In this document: positions 53,769 to 61,607 of the stretch, piece after piece
How the letters are laid out: each line of letters opens with the position of its first letter
Numbering within the stretch: the stretch's first letter is position 1
DNA from: Sulfitobacter sp. F26169L
GTDB lineage: Bacteria; Pseudomonadota; Alphaproteobacteria; Rhodobacterales; Rhodobacteraceae
Assembly: GCF_026410285.1 (NCBI RefSeq)
Contig: NZ_JAPMLP010000004.1
Location: 124,242-188,241 of the forward strand
Reading direction: 5' to 3'
DNA length: 64,000 bases
The notes under the pieces: model-generated
Databases searched by the model: none
The model's input: the letters and a program-made list of their open reading frames with translations, nothing else
Told to the model about the DNA's origin: nothing
Translations under genes and position numbers: made by a program

Positions 53769-54533
53769 ATGGGTAAACCGATTATGGCAAAAGCCACCGC
53801 CGTATGGCTGGTGGATAACACAACGATCAGTTTCAAACAGATCGCTGATTTTGTGGGCATGCACGAGCTGGAAGTGCAAGGCATCGCCGATGGCGATGTT
53901 GCGACTGGCGTGAAGGGGTTTGACCCCGTGTCGAACAATCAGCTGACGCAGGAAGAAATCGACAAAGCGCAGAATAATCCGTTGCACAAGCTGACGCTGA
54001 AATTTCTCGCTTCTGCGCAAGGGGAAGAAAAGCGCCGTGGCCCGCGTTACACGCCGTTATCCAAACGTCAGGACCGTCCTGCATCAATCCTGTGGTTGGT
54101 AAAATTCCACCCCGAATTGGCGGATTCGCAGATCAGCAAGCTGGTTGGCACCACCAAACCGACCATTCAGGCGATCCGTGAGCGCACACACTGGAACATC
54201 TCCAACATCCAGCCGATTGATCCTGTGGCGCTGGGCCTGTGCAAACAGTCCGAATTGGACGCGGCCGTGCAAAAAGCGGCCGCCAAGAAAGCCGCCGCCG
54301 GTGGCGTGATGTCGGATGACGAGCGTCGCAAACTGGTCAGCACCGAGCAGAGTCTCGGGATGGATACAGAGCCCAAGATACCATCCGCGATTGAAGGCCT
54401 TGAGACATTTACCTTGTCGGGCGATGTGGCAGATGACGACGAAGATCAGAAAAAAGATAGCGATTTTGCAGATGCGGAAAGCTTCTTCAATCTGCCGGAT
54501 GACAATGACGACGAGGACGAAGACGCCAAGTGA
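53769..54533 (+). CDS. trcR: TrcR-type (DUF1013) cell cycle transcriptional regulator
   Basis: A 254-residue protein of the alphaproteobacterial DUF1013 family. The N-terminus (MAKATAVWLVDNTTISFKQIADFVGMHELEVQGIADGD) looks like a helix-turn-helix with sigma-type resemblance, and ILWLVKFHPELADSQISKLVGTTKPTIQAIRERTHWN is a second DNA-binding-like part. The C-terminal 60 residues are strongly acidic. Named members are cell-cycle regulators of Caulobacter. The first ATG (MGKPIMAK) has AAGGAG six bases upstream and is preferred. It is a single gene. Confidence 0.82.
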   Translation: MGKPIMAKATAVWLVDNTTISFKQIADFVGMHELEVQGIADGDVATGVKGFDPVSNNQLTQEEIDKAQNNPLHKLTLKFLASAQGEEKRRGPRYTPLSKRQDRPASILWLVKFHPELADSQISKLVGTTKPTIQAIRERTHWNISNIQPIDPVALGLCKQSELDAAVQKAAAKKAAAGGVMSDDERRKLVSTEQSLGMDTEPKIPSAIEGLETFTLSGDVADDDEDQKKDSDFADAESFFNLPDDNDDEDEDAK

Positions 54534-54644
54534 ATTGGTTTGACAGACCGATCAGGGAACTGGTTTGGTGTGTTCGGCGTTTATAAACAAAGGGGCGTCC
54601 GGTCGCGGGCGCCCTTCGATGTTTTCGCATAGGACCAACTTCAC

Positions 54645-55736
54645 ATGACACCTTATCTTGAATGGCTAGTTTACGGGTTCGCAGCATTTCTGGTGGTGTT
54701 GACGTTGCTGCCGCTGAGTAAACTTCGTTTCGGAATTGTGCGGGGACCGGCGTTTTTCAGATTGCAGATGTTCTGGATTGCATTGGCTCTTGCGGTGGTT
54801 GCACTGATGCTGCCGAACGGCGTGTACGTGGCGATGGTGCTGGCTGCGACCGCGATTGTTCAGGCAATCTATATTGCAAAGTTTACACCTATCTGGGTGC
54901 GCCAGTCGCTGGATGTTGATGAAGCGTTGCGCGCCGATGACCGGCGTCATATTTCGCTGCTGGCTGCGAATGTGAAAAAGTCCAATCGTGATTATGACGC
55001 TCTTGTTTCGCTAGTGCGTGATCAGTTGCCGGATATCGTTATGGCAATCGAGGTTGATGACGACTGGATTTCAGCGCTGGTCAAGGAATTGGAGGGCGAC
55101 TACGCGCATTGGGTCAAAGTACCCAAAGACACCGGTTATGGTATCTGCGTTATGTCGCGATTGGAATTGTCGGATACAACAGTGCGTGAGATTGTTACCG
55201 AAGGCGTGCCGTCGATCCGTACGGCGGTTACGTTGCGTAGCGGGGCAAAGGTGCGGCTGTATGTTGTGCACCCTGAACCACCGGTGATTGATCACGATAC
55301 GAAAGGGCGTGACAGCGAAATCGCACATGTAGGGTTGGAGGCGGCGCAAGACCCGTTGCCTGCAATTGTAACAGGCGATCTGAACGATGTGGCGTGGTCT
55401 ACCACCACCCGCAGTTTTCAGCGGTTGTCAGGGTTGCTGGACCCGCGGGTCGGGCGGGGGTTTTACAATACCTTCAACGCATTTCACTGGTGGGCACGTT
55501 GGCCGCTGGACCACTTGTTCCATGATCCGCAGTTCCGGCTGTTGGGGATATCGCGTCTGGAAAAGATCGGGTCCGATCACTTTCCGATGCTGTTCAAGCT
55601 GGCGCTTGCCGAACTGCCTGTTCAAGGAAGTGACACGGGTGTGGCCGATGAGGCCGAGCAGGAAGATATTGAAGACATGATTGCGGAGGAAAAGCGGCGC
55701 GATCGTGGCCCGATCGGCAGCGATTGGGAGGACTGA
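54645..55736 (+). CDS. Membrane-anchored endonuclease/exonuclease/phosphatase family protein
   Basis: A 363-residue protein. Three hydrophobic helices occupy about residues 4-24, 43-57 and 60-80, followed by a cytoplasm- or periplasm-facing EEP domain. Active-site motifs are visible: LLAANVKKSNRDYDAL (Asn), MAIEVDDDW (metal Glu), VTGDLNDVAWS (Asp/Asn), PLDHLFHD and IGSDHFPMLF (catalytic His). The acidic tail EAEQEDIEDMIAEE follows. The substrate (DNA, lipid or inositol phosphate) cannot be told. Confidence 0.87.
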   Translation: MTPYLEWLVYGFAAFLVVLTLLPLSKLRFGIVRGPAFFRLQMFWIALALAVVALMLPNGVYVAMVLAATAIVQAIYIAKFTPIWVRQSLDVDEALRADDRRHISLLAANVKKSNRDYDALVSLVRDQLPDIVMAIEVDDDWISALVKELEGDYAHWVKVPKDTGYGICVMSRLELSDTTVREIVTEGVPSIRTAVTLRSGAKVRLYVVHPEPPVIDHDTKGRDSEIAHVGLEAAQDPLPAIVTGDLNDVAWSTTTRSFQRLSGLLDPRVGRGFYNTFNAFHWWARWPLDHLFHDPQFRLLGISRLEKIGSDHFPMLFKLALAELPVQGSDTGVADEAEQEDIEDMIAEEKRRDRGPIGSDWED

Positions 55737-55980
55737 AGAGACACTGCGGCTTGTGGCAAATTTAGCGCTACGGATCCCGGCGATCTGAAATTTTTCGCGG
55801 CCTGCATTTTCTATCTTGTACGAATCCGAAAACCGCCTAAATGGCGTTTTACAGACGCCAACGCACGCGCCTCTGGCCGGTCAGCACATCCTGACTGACC
55901 CGCGTTTATGCAGCGACGGTAACGTCTCTTGAAACGACTTCTGGGGTACTCCCACCCCCTTTTGCTCTTTGGAGATGACC

Positions 55981-57153
55981 ATGAACGCTACCGTCCCCGG
56001 TGCCCTGCGCGCCGCAGCCCCGATCTATGCCGATCCCGCCGCTGTTTTCATTGCTGCGAATGATTTTGACAAGCCGACGCTTGTGGTTAGCCGTGCGAAA
56101 GTGGCGTCTGCATATGATGCGCTGAAATCCGGTCTGGGCGATGCGCATATTCACTATGCGGTGAAGGCGAACCCGACACCTGAAATCATCCGCACGCTTG
56201 TGCGCAAAGGCTCCGGCTTTGATGCGGCATCGCGTCAAGAAATCGAACTTTGCCTGTCGCAAGGCGCACGCCCCGAGAATATCTCTTTCGGAAATACCAT
56301 CAAACGTGGCGCTGATATCGCGTTCGCCCATCAGGCAGGTGTGCAGTTGTTTGCGGCCGACAGCGAGGCAGAGCTGGACAAGATCGCCCAGAACGCCCCC
56401 GGTGCGAAGGTTTATATTCGGTTGATCGTTGAAAATTCGCTGGCGGACTGGCCGTTGACACGCAAATTCGGATGCTCTCCGTCCTCGATGTTGGGGTTGT
56501 TGGATTATGCCCGCGCACTTGGGTTGATTGCCTATGGGCTGTCGTTCCATGTCGGTTCTCAAACCCGCCGCGCGGAGTTCTGGAATCCCGTGCTGGATGA
56601 TGTTGCCGTTCTATGGCACCGCGCACGCGCAGCCGGGCATGATCTGCAATTGCTGAACCTTGGTGGCGGTTTCCCCGCTTATTACAATGAGCATGTGCAA
56701 GCGCCCCGCAGCTATGCCGCTGCTGTGGTTGCAGCAGTTGCAGAACGCTTTGGCGATGTGCCGCACCTGATGGCAGAGCCGGGCCGTGGTCTGGTGGCCG
56801 AGGCAGGCCATATCGCGGCCGAAGTGATGCTGGTGAGCCGTAAATCGGCTGATGACATGCACCGCTGGGTGTACTTGGATATCGGTCGGTTTTCGGGCCT
56901 TGCCGAAACCGAAGGTGAAGCAATCCGCTACCAGATCGTGACGCCGCATGACGGTGAGGAAACCGGCCCTTGTGTGTTGGCAGGGCCAAGCTGTGACAGT
57001 GCGGATATTCTGTATGAAAAGCGCCCTATCAACCTGCCGCTGGCGCTGCGACATGGGGATAAGGTGATGATCCGGAACTGTGGTGCCTATACCAGCTCGT
57101 ACAGCTCGGTTGGTTTCAACGGCTTTCCGCCGCTGGATGTGATTGTCCTTTAA
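55981..57153 (+). CDS. Ornithine/lysine decarboxylase family (fold III PLP)
   Basis: A 390-residue alanine-racemase-fold decarboxylase of the eukaryotic-like ODC group common in alphaproteobacteria. The PLP lysine is K62 in HYAVKANPTPEI, with SFHVGSQTRR, LNLGGGFPAYY, AEPGRGLVAEAG and the active-site cysteine in AGPSCDSADILYEK. It makes putrescine (or cadaverine) from ornithine (or lysine). The ATG at 55981 is preferred since GGAG lies six bases upstream; the in-frame ATG at 55975 abuts it too closely. A hairpin terminator follows. Confidence 0.9.
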   Translation: MNATVPGALRAAAPIYADPAAVFIAANDFDKPTLVVSRAKVASAYDALKSGLGDAHIHYAVKANPTPEIIRTLVRKGSGFDAASRQEIELCLSQGARPENISFGNTIKRGADIAFAHQAGVQLFAADSEAELDKIAQNAPGAKVYIRLIVENSLADWPLTRKFGCSPSSMLGLLDYARALGLIAYGLSFHVGSQTRRAEFWNPVLDDVAVLWHRARAAGHDLQLLNLGGGFPAYYNEHVQAPRSYAAAVVAAVAERFGDVPHLMAEPGRGLVAEAGHIAAEVMLVSRKSADDMHRWVYLDIGRFSGLAETEGEAIRYQIVTPHDGEETGPCVLAGPSCDSADILYEKRPINLPLALRHGDKVMIRNCGAYTSSYSSVGFNGFPPLDVIVL

Positions 57154-57180
57154 CAGGATTGGATCGCTGACGACGGAACA

Positions 57181-57212
57181 AGGCCGTCCGCTTTGGGAGG
57201 GGCGGGCGGCCT
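57181..57212 (+). terminator. Terminator of the decarboxylase gene
   Basis: AGGCCGTCCGC (57181-57191) pairs with GCGGGCGGCCT (57202-57212), one wobble, followed by GATTTCATTT. It lies between convergent genes. Confidence 0.75.
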
Positions 57213-57232
57213 GATTTCATTTCCGATAGGGG

Positions 57233-57826
57233 TCAGATATTCTTGCGCGCGCGCATTGCTGCGGTGATTGTACCGTCATCGAGGTAATCAAGCTCACCTC
57301 CGATGGGGACACCTTGGGCGAGTGAGGTGAGCTTTACCTGCCCGTCAAGCTGGTCGGCGATGTAATGGGCGGTTGTCTGGCCGTCGATTGTAGCATTCAG
57401 AGCAAGAATGACCTCGGTTATGCCTTCACTCTGGACACGGTCTAGCAGGCGAGGAATGCGCAGCTCTTGCGGGCCGATCGCGTCAAGCGCGGAGAGCGTA
57501 CCGCCCAATATGTGATAGCGCCCCTTGAACACGCCGGACCGTTCCATCGCCCACAGGTCTGCCACATCCTCAACCACGCAGAGTTCGCCGTTGGCGCGTT
57601 TTTCGCTTTCGCATATATCGCAGATGTCGGACGTCCCGACATTGCCGCAGTTCAGACATTCACGCGCCGTGGCGGCGACCTGTTGCATGGTGTCCGCCAG
57701 GGGGGTGAGCAGCAGCGCGCGTTTGCGGATCAGATGCAATACAGCGCGCCGCGCAGAGCGTGGCCCGAGACCGGGTAGTTTCGCCATCAGCTCAATCAGG
57801 GCATCAATGTCGCGGGTTGAACTCAT
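57233..57826 (-). CDS. recR: Recombination protein RecR
   Basis: A 197-residue RecR. An N-terminal helix-hairpin-helix ([17 protein letters not shown]), the zinc finger C-L-N-C...C-D-I-C (about residues 57-72) and a Toprim domain from [14 protein letters not shown] on are all present, with [15 protein letters not shown] near the end. It loads RecA with RecF/RecO in gap repair. It is the last gene of the dnaX-ebfC-recR unit, 60 bases after ebfC with a dispersed repeat in between. Confidence 0.96.
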   Translation of the reverse strand: MSSTRDIDALIELMAKLPGLGPRSARRAVLHLIRKRALLLTPLADTMQQVAATARECLNCGNVGTSDICDICESEKRANGELCVVEDVADLWAMERSGVFKGRYHILGGTLSALDAIGPQELRIPRLLDRVQSEGITEVILALNATIDGQTTAHYIADQLDGQVKLTSLAQGVPIGGELDYLDDGTITAAMRARKNI

Positions 57827-57847
57827 CTGTTTACACCCGCGGCATCT

Positions 57848-57884
57848 GTGGATTTGCGTTTATAGGGAAAATGAAGAAACAGGG
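57848..57884. repeat. Dispersed intergenic repeat, copy 4
   Basis: GTGGATTTGCGTTTATAGGG followed by AAAATGAAGAAACAGGG, in the ebfC-recR gap. It reads on the plus strand, opposite to the flanking genes. Close match to copies at 30297 and 45184. Confidence 0.6.
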
Positions 57885-57886
57885 CG

Positions 57887-58231
57887 TTAAAACGGCAGCT
57901 TCATGCCCGCCGGAAGACCCATGCCTTCGGTGAGCTTGCCCATTTCCTCGGCGGCGCGTTCTGTCGCTTTACTTTGGGCGTCCTTGATCGCAGCGAGGAT
58001 CAGGTCTTCGACAACTTCCTTATCATCACCGTTAAAGATGGACGGATCAATGTCGAGCGCTTTTAGCTCACCCTTGGCAGTGCAGGTGGCTTTCACAAGG
58101 CCTGCGCCGGCTTCGCCCTCTACCATGATGTTTTCCATTTCTTCCTGCATTTCGGCCATCTTGCCCTGCATTTCCTGTGCCTTCTTCATCATTCCGGCCA
58201 TATCGCCGAGGGCGCCTAATCCTTTAAACAT
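57887..58231 (-). CDS. YbaB/EbfC nucleoid-associated protein
   Basis: A 114-residue protein with the family start MFKGLGALGDMAGMMKKAQEMQGKMAEMQEEM, a long N-terminal helix, then a beta-sheet dimer core and a C-terminal helix. It binds DNA as a dimer and is nearly always encoded with dnaX and recR, as here. CAGGAGA precedes the ATG at 58231; a longer open frame upstream overlaps dnaX and is rejected. Confidence 0.95.
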   Translation of the reverse strand: MFKGLGALGDMAGMMKKAQEMQGKMAEMQEEMENIMVEGEAGAGLVKATCTAKGELKALDIDPSIFNGDDKEVVEDLILAAIKDAQSKATERAAEEMGKLTEGMGLPAGMKLPF

Positions 58232-58295
58232 GATGTTCTCCTGTTGTTTGCTTGATGTGTATATGTTGTCTCCGGTCGTGCCGGACAAGGTGTGT

Positions 58296-60044
58296 TCAGG
58301 TGTCCTCGAAAGGATCCCATTCATCCTCAACCTCTGGCAAGGCGTTTTCGACGGCGTCAGCGGCAATTTCCTGGGCGGTTCTGATGGAGGTGATTTTCGC
58401 TTGCGGGAATTGTGCCATCACGGCCTGCATCAGGGGGTGTGCTTGAGCATCTTCGCGCATGGCGTTTTCTTTTGCATCGCGCAATGAGGCGATGGTGGGT
58501 GCGCCGCCTGAATTTACCACGGTTACTGCCCAGCGGTTTCCTGTCCAGAGTTGCAGTTTCGCGCCGAGGCGCTGGGCCAGATCGCGCGGCGCCGCGTCGG
58601 TGGGGGTGAACTCAATCCGGCCGGGCTGGTACGCCGCCAGTTGAAGGGTCGTTTCCACCTCTACCAGCAGCTTTACATCGCGGTTATGGCGGATCAGTTC
58701 CAGCACATGTTCGAATGTGGGGTAGTGGGCAAGAGCCGCCGCCGGATCACGCGCCAAAGCGGTTGTCTGGCCTGAGGCATTAGGATTTGAGGCCATGCGT
58801 GCCTGTGCCTGTTGCACCATTTGTGCGCCGCCCCCTTGAGGCGCGCCGCCCCCCGAAGTTGGCAGTGGATTGCCACTGGGAGCGGGCGTATTTTGTAGCG
58901 TGCGCACCAGCTCGTCGGGAGAGGGCAGATCGGCCACATGCGTGAGACGAATGATTGCCATTTCTGCAGCCATCATTGCGTTTGGCGCGCTTGCTACCTC
59001 TTCCAGCGCCTTGAGCAGCATTTGCCACAGACGCGTCAGCACACGGATCGGCAGGGCGTCGGCCATGGCGCGGCCACGGTCACGCTCTTCGGGCGAGATG
59101 GTGGGATCCTCGGCGGCATCGGGCGTGATTTTCACAACACTGATCCAGTGCGTGATTTCTGCCAGATCGCGCAAGACCGCCATCGGGTCTGCACCTTCGG
59201 CGTATTGCGCGCCGATTTCGGTCAGTGCGCCGGCTGCATCGCCGCGCAGGATCATTTCAAGCAGGTCCAGCACGCGGGAGCGGTCTGCCAGACCCAGCAT
59301 GGCGCGAACCTGCAAGGCTGTTGTTTCGCCAGCGCCGTGACTGATGGCCTGATCCAGCAGCGAAGTTGCATCGCGCGCAGACCCTTCGGCAGCGCGGGTG
59401 ATCAGCGCCAGCGCGTCATCGGCGATTTGCGCATTTTCGCTTTTGGCGATTTTTTGCAACAGGGCAATCATGACCTCTGGTTCGATCCGCCGCAGGTCAA
59501 AACGCTGGCAACGCGACAGGACCGTGACGGGCACCTTGCGTATTTCGGTTGTTGCAAAGATAAATTTTACATGCTCGGGCGGTTCTTCGAGCGTTTTGAG
59601 CAGCGCGTTAAACGCACCTGTGGACAGCATGTGCACTTCGTCGATTATATAGACCTTGTAGCGCGCAGAGGCCGCGCGATAGTGGACGCTGTCGATGATC
59701 TCACGGATGTTGCCCACGCCTGTGTTGGAGGCGGCATCCATCTCGATCACGTCGACATGGCGGCCTTCCATGATAGCACTGCAATGTTCGCAGGTGCCGC
59801 AGGGGTCTGTTGTGGGGCCTGATGTACCGTCGGTGCCGATGCAATTCATGCCTTTGGCGATGATGCGCGCGGTGGTTGTTTTGCCGGTGCCGCGGATGCC
59901 CGTCATAATAAATGCCTGCGCAATGCGGTCAGCCTCGAACGCGTTTTTCAGCGTGCGCACCATTGCCTCTTGCCCGACCAGATCGGCAAAGGTTTCGGGT
60001 CGGTATTTTCGGGCAAGCACGCGATATGCGGTAGCGTCGGTCAT
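58296..60044 (-). CDS. dnaX: DNA polymerase III subunits gamma/tau
   Basis: A 582-residue clamp-loader subunit. The AAA+ ATPase is complete: Walker A GIRGTGKTTTARI (about residues 47-59), the zinc module CxxxxxxxCGTCEHC, Walker B IIDEVHMLS and sensor 1 FATTEIRKVP with the arginine-finger SRC motif. Domain III follows to about 370, then a Pro/Ala/Gly/Gln-rich linker and a tau-like C-terminal part (about 460-582). The ATG at 60044 (MTDATAYRVLARKYRP) matches the family start. No clear slippery heptamer for programmed frameshifting to gamma was noticed. Lies upstream of ebfC and recR. Confidence 0.95.
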   Translation of the reverse strand: MTDATAYRVLARKYRPETFADLVGQEAMVRTLKNAFEADRIAQAFIMTGIRGTGKTTTARIIAKGMNCIGTDGTSGPTTDPCGTCEHCSAIMEGRHVDVIEMDAASNTGVGNIREIIDSVHYRAASARYKVYIIDEVHMLSTGAFNALLKTLEEPPEHVKFIFATTEIRKVPVTVLSRCQRFDLRRIEPEVMIALLQKIAKSENAQIADDALALITRAAEGSARDATSLLDQAISHGAGETTALQVRAMLGLADRSRVLDLLEMILRGDAAGALTEIGAQYAEGADPMAVLRDLAEITHWISVVKITPDAAEDPTISPEERDRGRAMADALPIRVLTRLWQMLLKALEEVASAPNAMMAAEMAIIRLTHVADLPSPDELVRTLQNTPAPSGNPLPTSGGGAPQGGGAQMVQQAQARMASNPNASGQTTALARDPAAALAHYPTFEHVLELIRHNRDVKLLVEVETTLQLAAYQPGRIEFTPTDAAPRDLAQRLGAKLQLWTGNRWAVTVVNSGGAPTIASLRDAKENAMREDAQAHPLMQAVMAQFPQAKITSIRTAQEIAADAVENALPEVEDEWDPFEDT

Positions 60045-60111
60045 GAAGGGTCCATTCCGGATTCGGTCAGAGCCATAAGGTATGCCTTTGGCCTGCGATC
60101 GTAAACCATTC

Positions 60112-60474
60112 TCACAGCGCCCACAGGATCGCGCCAACGGCAACCGATGCAAAGCTGAAGATGATCGCGAGCATTTTCATGCGCGCGTTGGGCTGGGCGT
60201 TTGCATGGTGGTCCTCAAGCCGTTCAAGCGTCTTGGTGGCCGTGTCATGTGCGGCCCAAAAGATATAGATTGCTGCGACGACAAAAATCGTCGCGACACC
60301 TTTTGCAGCCCACGTCGGATCAAAGTCGCCGAATACCGCTTTTAGCCCGATTGCGACCGCCAGTGATGCCATGCCGGTGCGCATCCACCCCGCAAACGTA
60401 CGTTCATTGGCCAGAATGGTCCGGTCCTCGGCCCATTTGGTGCGATCTTCGGCAAGTTCATTTTTTTCAGACAT
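60112..60474 (-). CDS. DUF202 family membrane protein
   Basis: A 120-residue protein with the family motif RTILANERTFAGWMRTGMASLAVAIGL and two further hydrophobic helices (about 60-75 and 103-120). DUF202 proteins (YidH-like) are small inner-membrane proteins of unknown function. The start ATG at 60474 is the first in-frame start after a long non-coding extension. It runs in the same direction as dnaX, 67 bases upstream, and could share its transcript. Confidence 0.87.
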   Translation of the reverse strand: MSEKNELAEDRTKWAEDRTILANERTFAGWMRTGMASLAVAIGLKAVFGDFDPTWAAKGVATIFVVAAIYIFWAAHDTATKTLERLEDHHANAQPNARMKMLAIIFSFASVAVGAILWAL

Positions 60475-60534
60475 TGAACTTATGTGGGGCAATGGTGTTA
60501 GTCTGACAAGGGAAAATATCCGAAGGGGAGTGCC

Positions 60535-61371
60535 ATGCGACTTAGGGGGATAAAACGCAGCAGCAATGTTGAGCGGCGCGGGGGCGGCCGGCGTCGCATA
60601 GGCGGCAAAAGCAGTTTGGGGGTTGCCGGTGTTCTGGCGGTACTTGCGATCGGTTACTTCACTGGCATCGATGTATCCCCTCTGTTGCAGGGCGGCGATG
60701 TCCGGCAGGAAAGTAGCCGTTCGGTCGGTGCTGATGATGCTGCCACAGTTTTCAGCGCACAGGTCCTGACCACCACCGAGGAGGTCTGGACCAACGTTTT
60801 TCGCGACCAGATGGGGCGTGAATATGTGCCGCCCAAGTTGGTGATCTTTGACGGTGTAACTCAAAGTCCCTGTGGCGGGGCAAGCGGTGCGACGGGCCCG
60901 TTTTACTGTCCTGCCGACAGCAAGGCTTATCTGGATACACAGTTCTTTCAGGCGCTTGAGCGACAAATGGGCGCCGGTGGCGATTTTGCTGCAGCTTACG
61001 TTATCGCACATGAAGTTGCGCATCACGTGCAAAACCAGCTTGGGATATTGCCCAAGGTGAATGCAGCGCGCCAGCGGGCATCCGAAACCGAGGCAAATGC
61101 CCTTACCGTGCGTTTGGAACTGATGGCGGATTGTCTGTCCGGTATCTGGGCGCGCAACGTCAGGGGCTTGATGGAGCGCGGCGATCTGCAAGAGGCGCTT
61201 AATGCCGCACGAAAAATCGGAGATGATTACCTGCAGAAACAGGCGGGCCGCGTGCCCCAGCCACATACGTTTACACATGGCACATCAGAACAGCGCGCGG
61301 GATGGTTTGCGCGGGGTTATGACAGCGGGGATGTCGGGCAATGCGATACATTCGCGGCAGCGCGGCTGTGA
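60535..61371 (+). CDS. YpfJ-type neutral zinc metallopeptidase
   Basis: A 278-residue protein. The N-terminus (MRLRGIKRSSNVERRGG) is basic and is followed by one membrane helix (about 29-45). The zinc motif is HEVAHH in AAYVIAHEVAHHVQNQLGI (about residue 159), and the third ligand lies in LELMADCLSGIWA. Conserved cysteines (GGASGATGPFYCP) match YpfJ. Likely an inner-membrane protein with the domain outside; substrate unknown. GAAGGGGAG precedes the ATG. Confidence 0.88.
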   Translation: MRLRGIKRSSNVERRGGGRRRIGGKSSLGVAGVLAVLAIGYFTGIDVSPLLQGGDVRQESSRSVGADDAATVFSAQVLTTTEEVWTNVFRDQMGREYVPPKLVIFDGVTQSPCGGASGATGPFYCPADSKAYLDTQFFQALERQMGAGGDFAAAYVIAHEVAHHVQNQLGILPKVNAARQRASETEANALTVRLELMADCLSGIWARNVRGLMERGDLQEALNAARKIGDDYLQKQAGRVPQPHTFTHGTSEQRAGWFARGYDSGDVGQCDTFAAARL

Positions 61372-61472
61372 ATGGGATGCGGAGAGGCAGCGAACTTTCT
61401 AGTGATCCTGTTGAGGCATCCTTTGGATGCTCCTTCCGGACTTTCGCGCTGTTTCCTCCGCAAACTACGCTG

Positions 61473-61569
61473 AGGTGAGAGATTGATAACGACCCAAGCG
61501 GGACTCGTTGTGGCTGCTGCCTTCCGGCTCTGACCAGGTTGGCGAGGCGCTTGCCCGCACCAACCTCTC
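61473..61569 (-). ncRNA. ffs: Signal recognition particle RNA (4.5S-like small SRP RNA)
   Basis: The reverse strand contains the invariant SRP helix 8 core: GGTCAGAGCCGGAAGGCAGC then AGCCACAACGA, with the GGAA tetraloop. The arms pair outward as GCGGGCAAGCGCCTCGCCA on one side and GAGTCCCGCTTGGG on the other. The RNA with Ffh targets membrane proteins. Ends are estimated to a few bases from pairing. Its place close to dnaX is a common alphaproteobacterial arrangement. Confidence 0.93.
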
Positions 61570-61607
61570 AATTTCTGATATAGGCAATTCGCCCCGCCGC
61601 TGCAAGG

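Noticed and set aside
61395-61470. A second small RNA or terminator downstream of ffs
   Set aside because: A hairpin GAGCATCC/GGATGCC exists but has no T-run and no recognisable RNA family.
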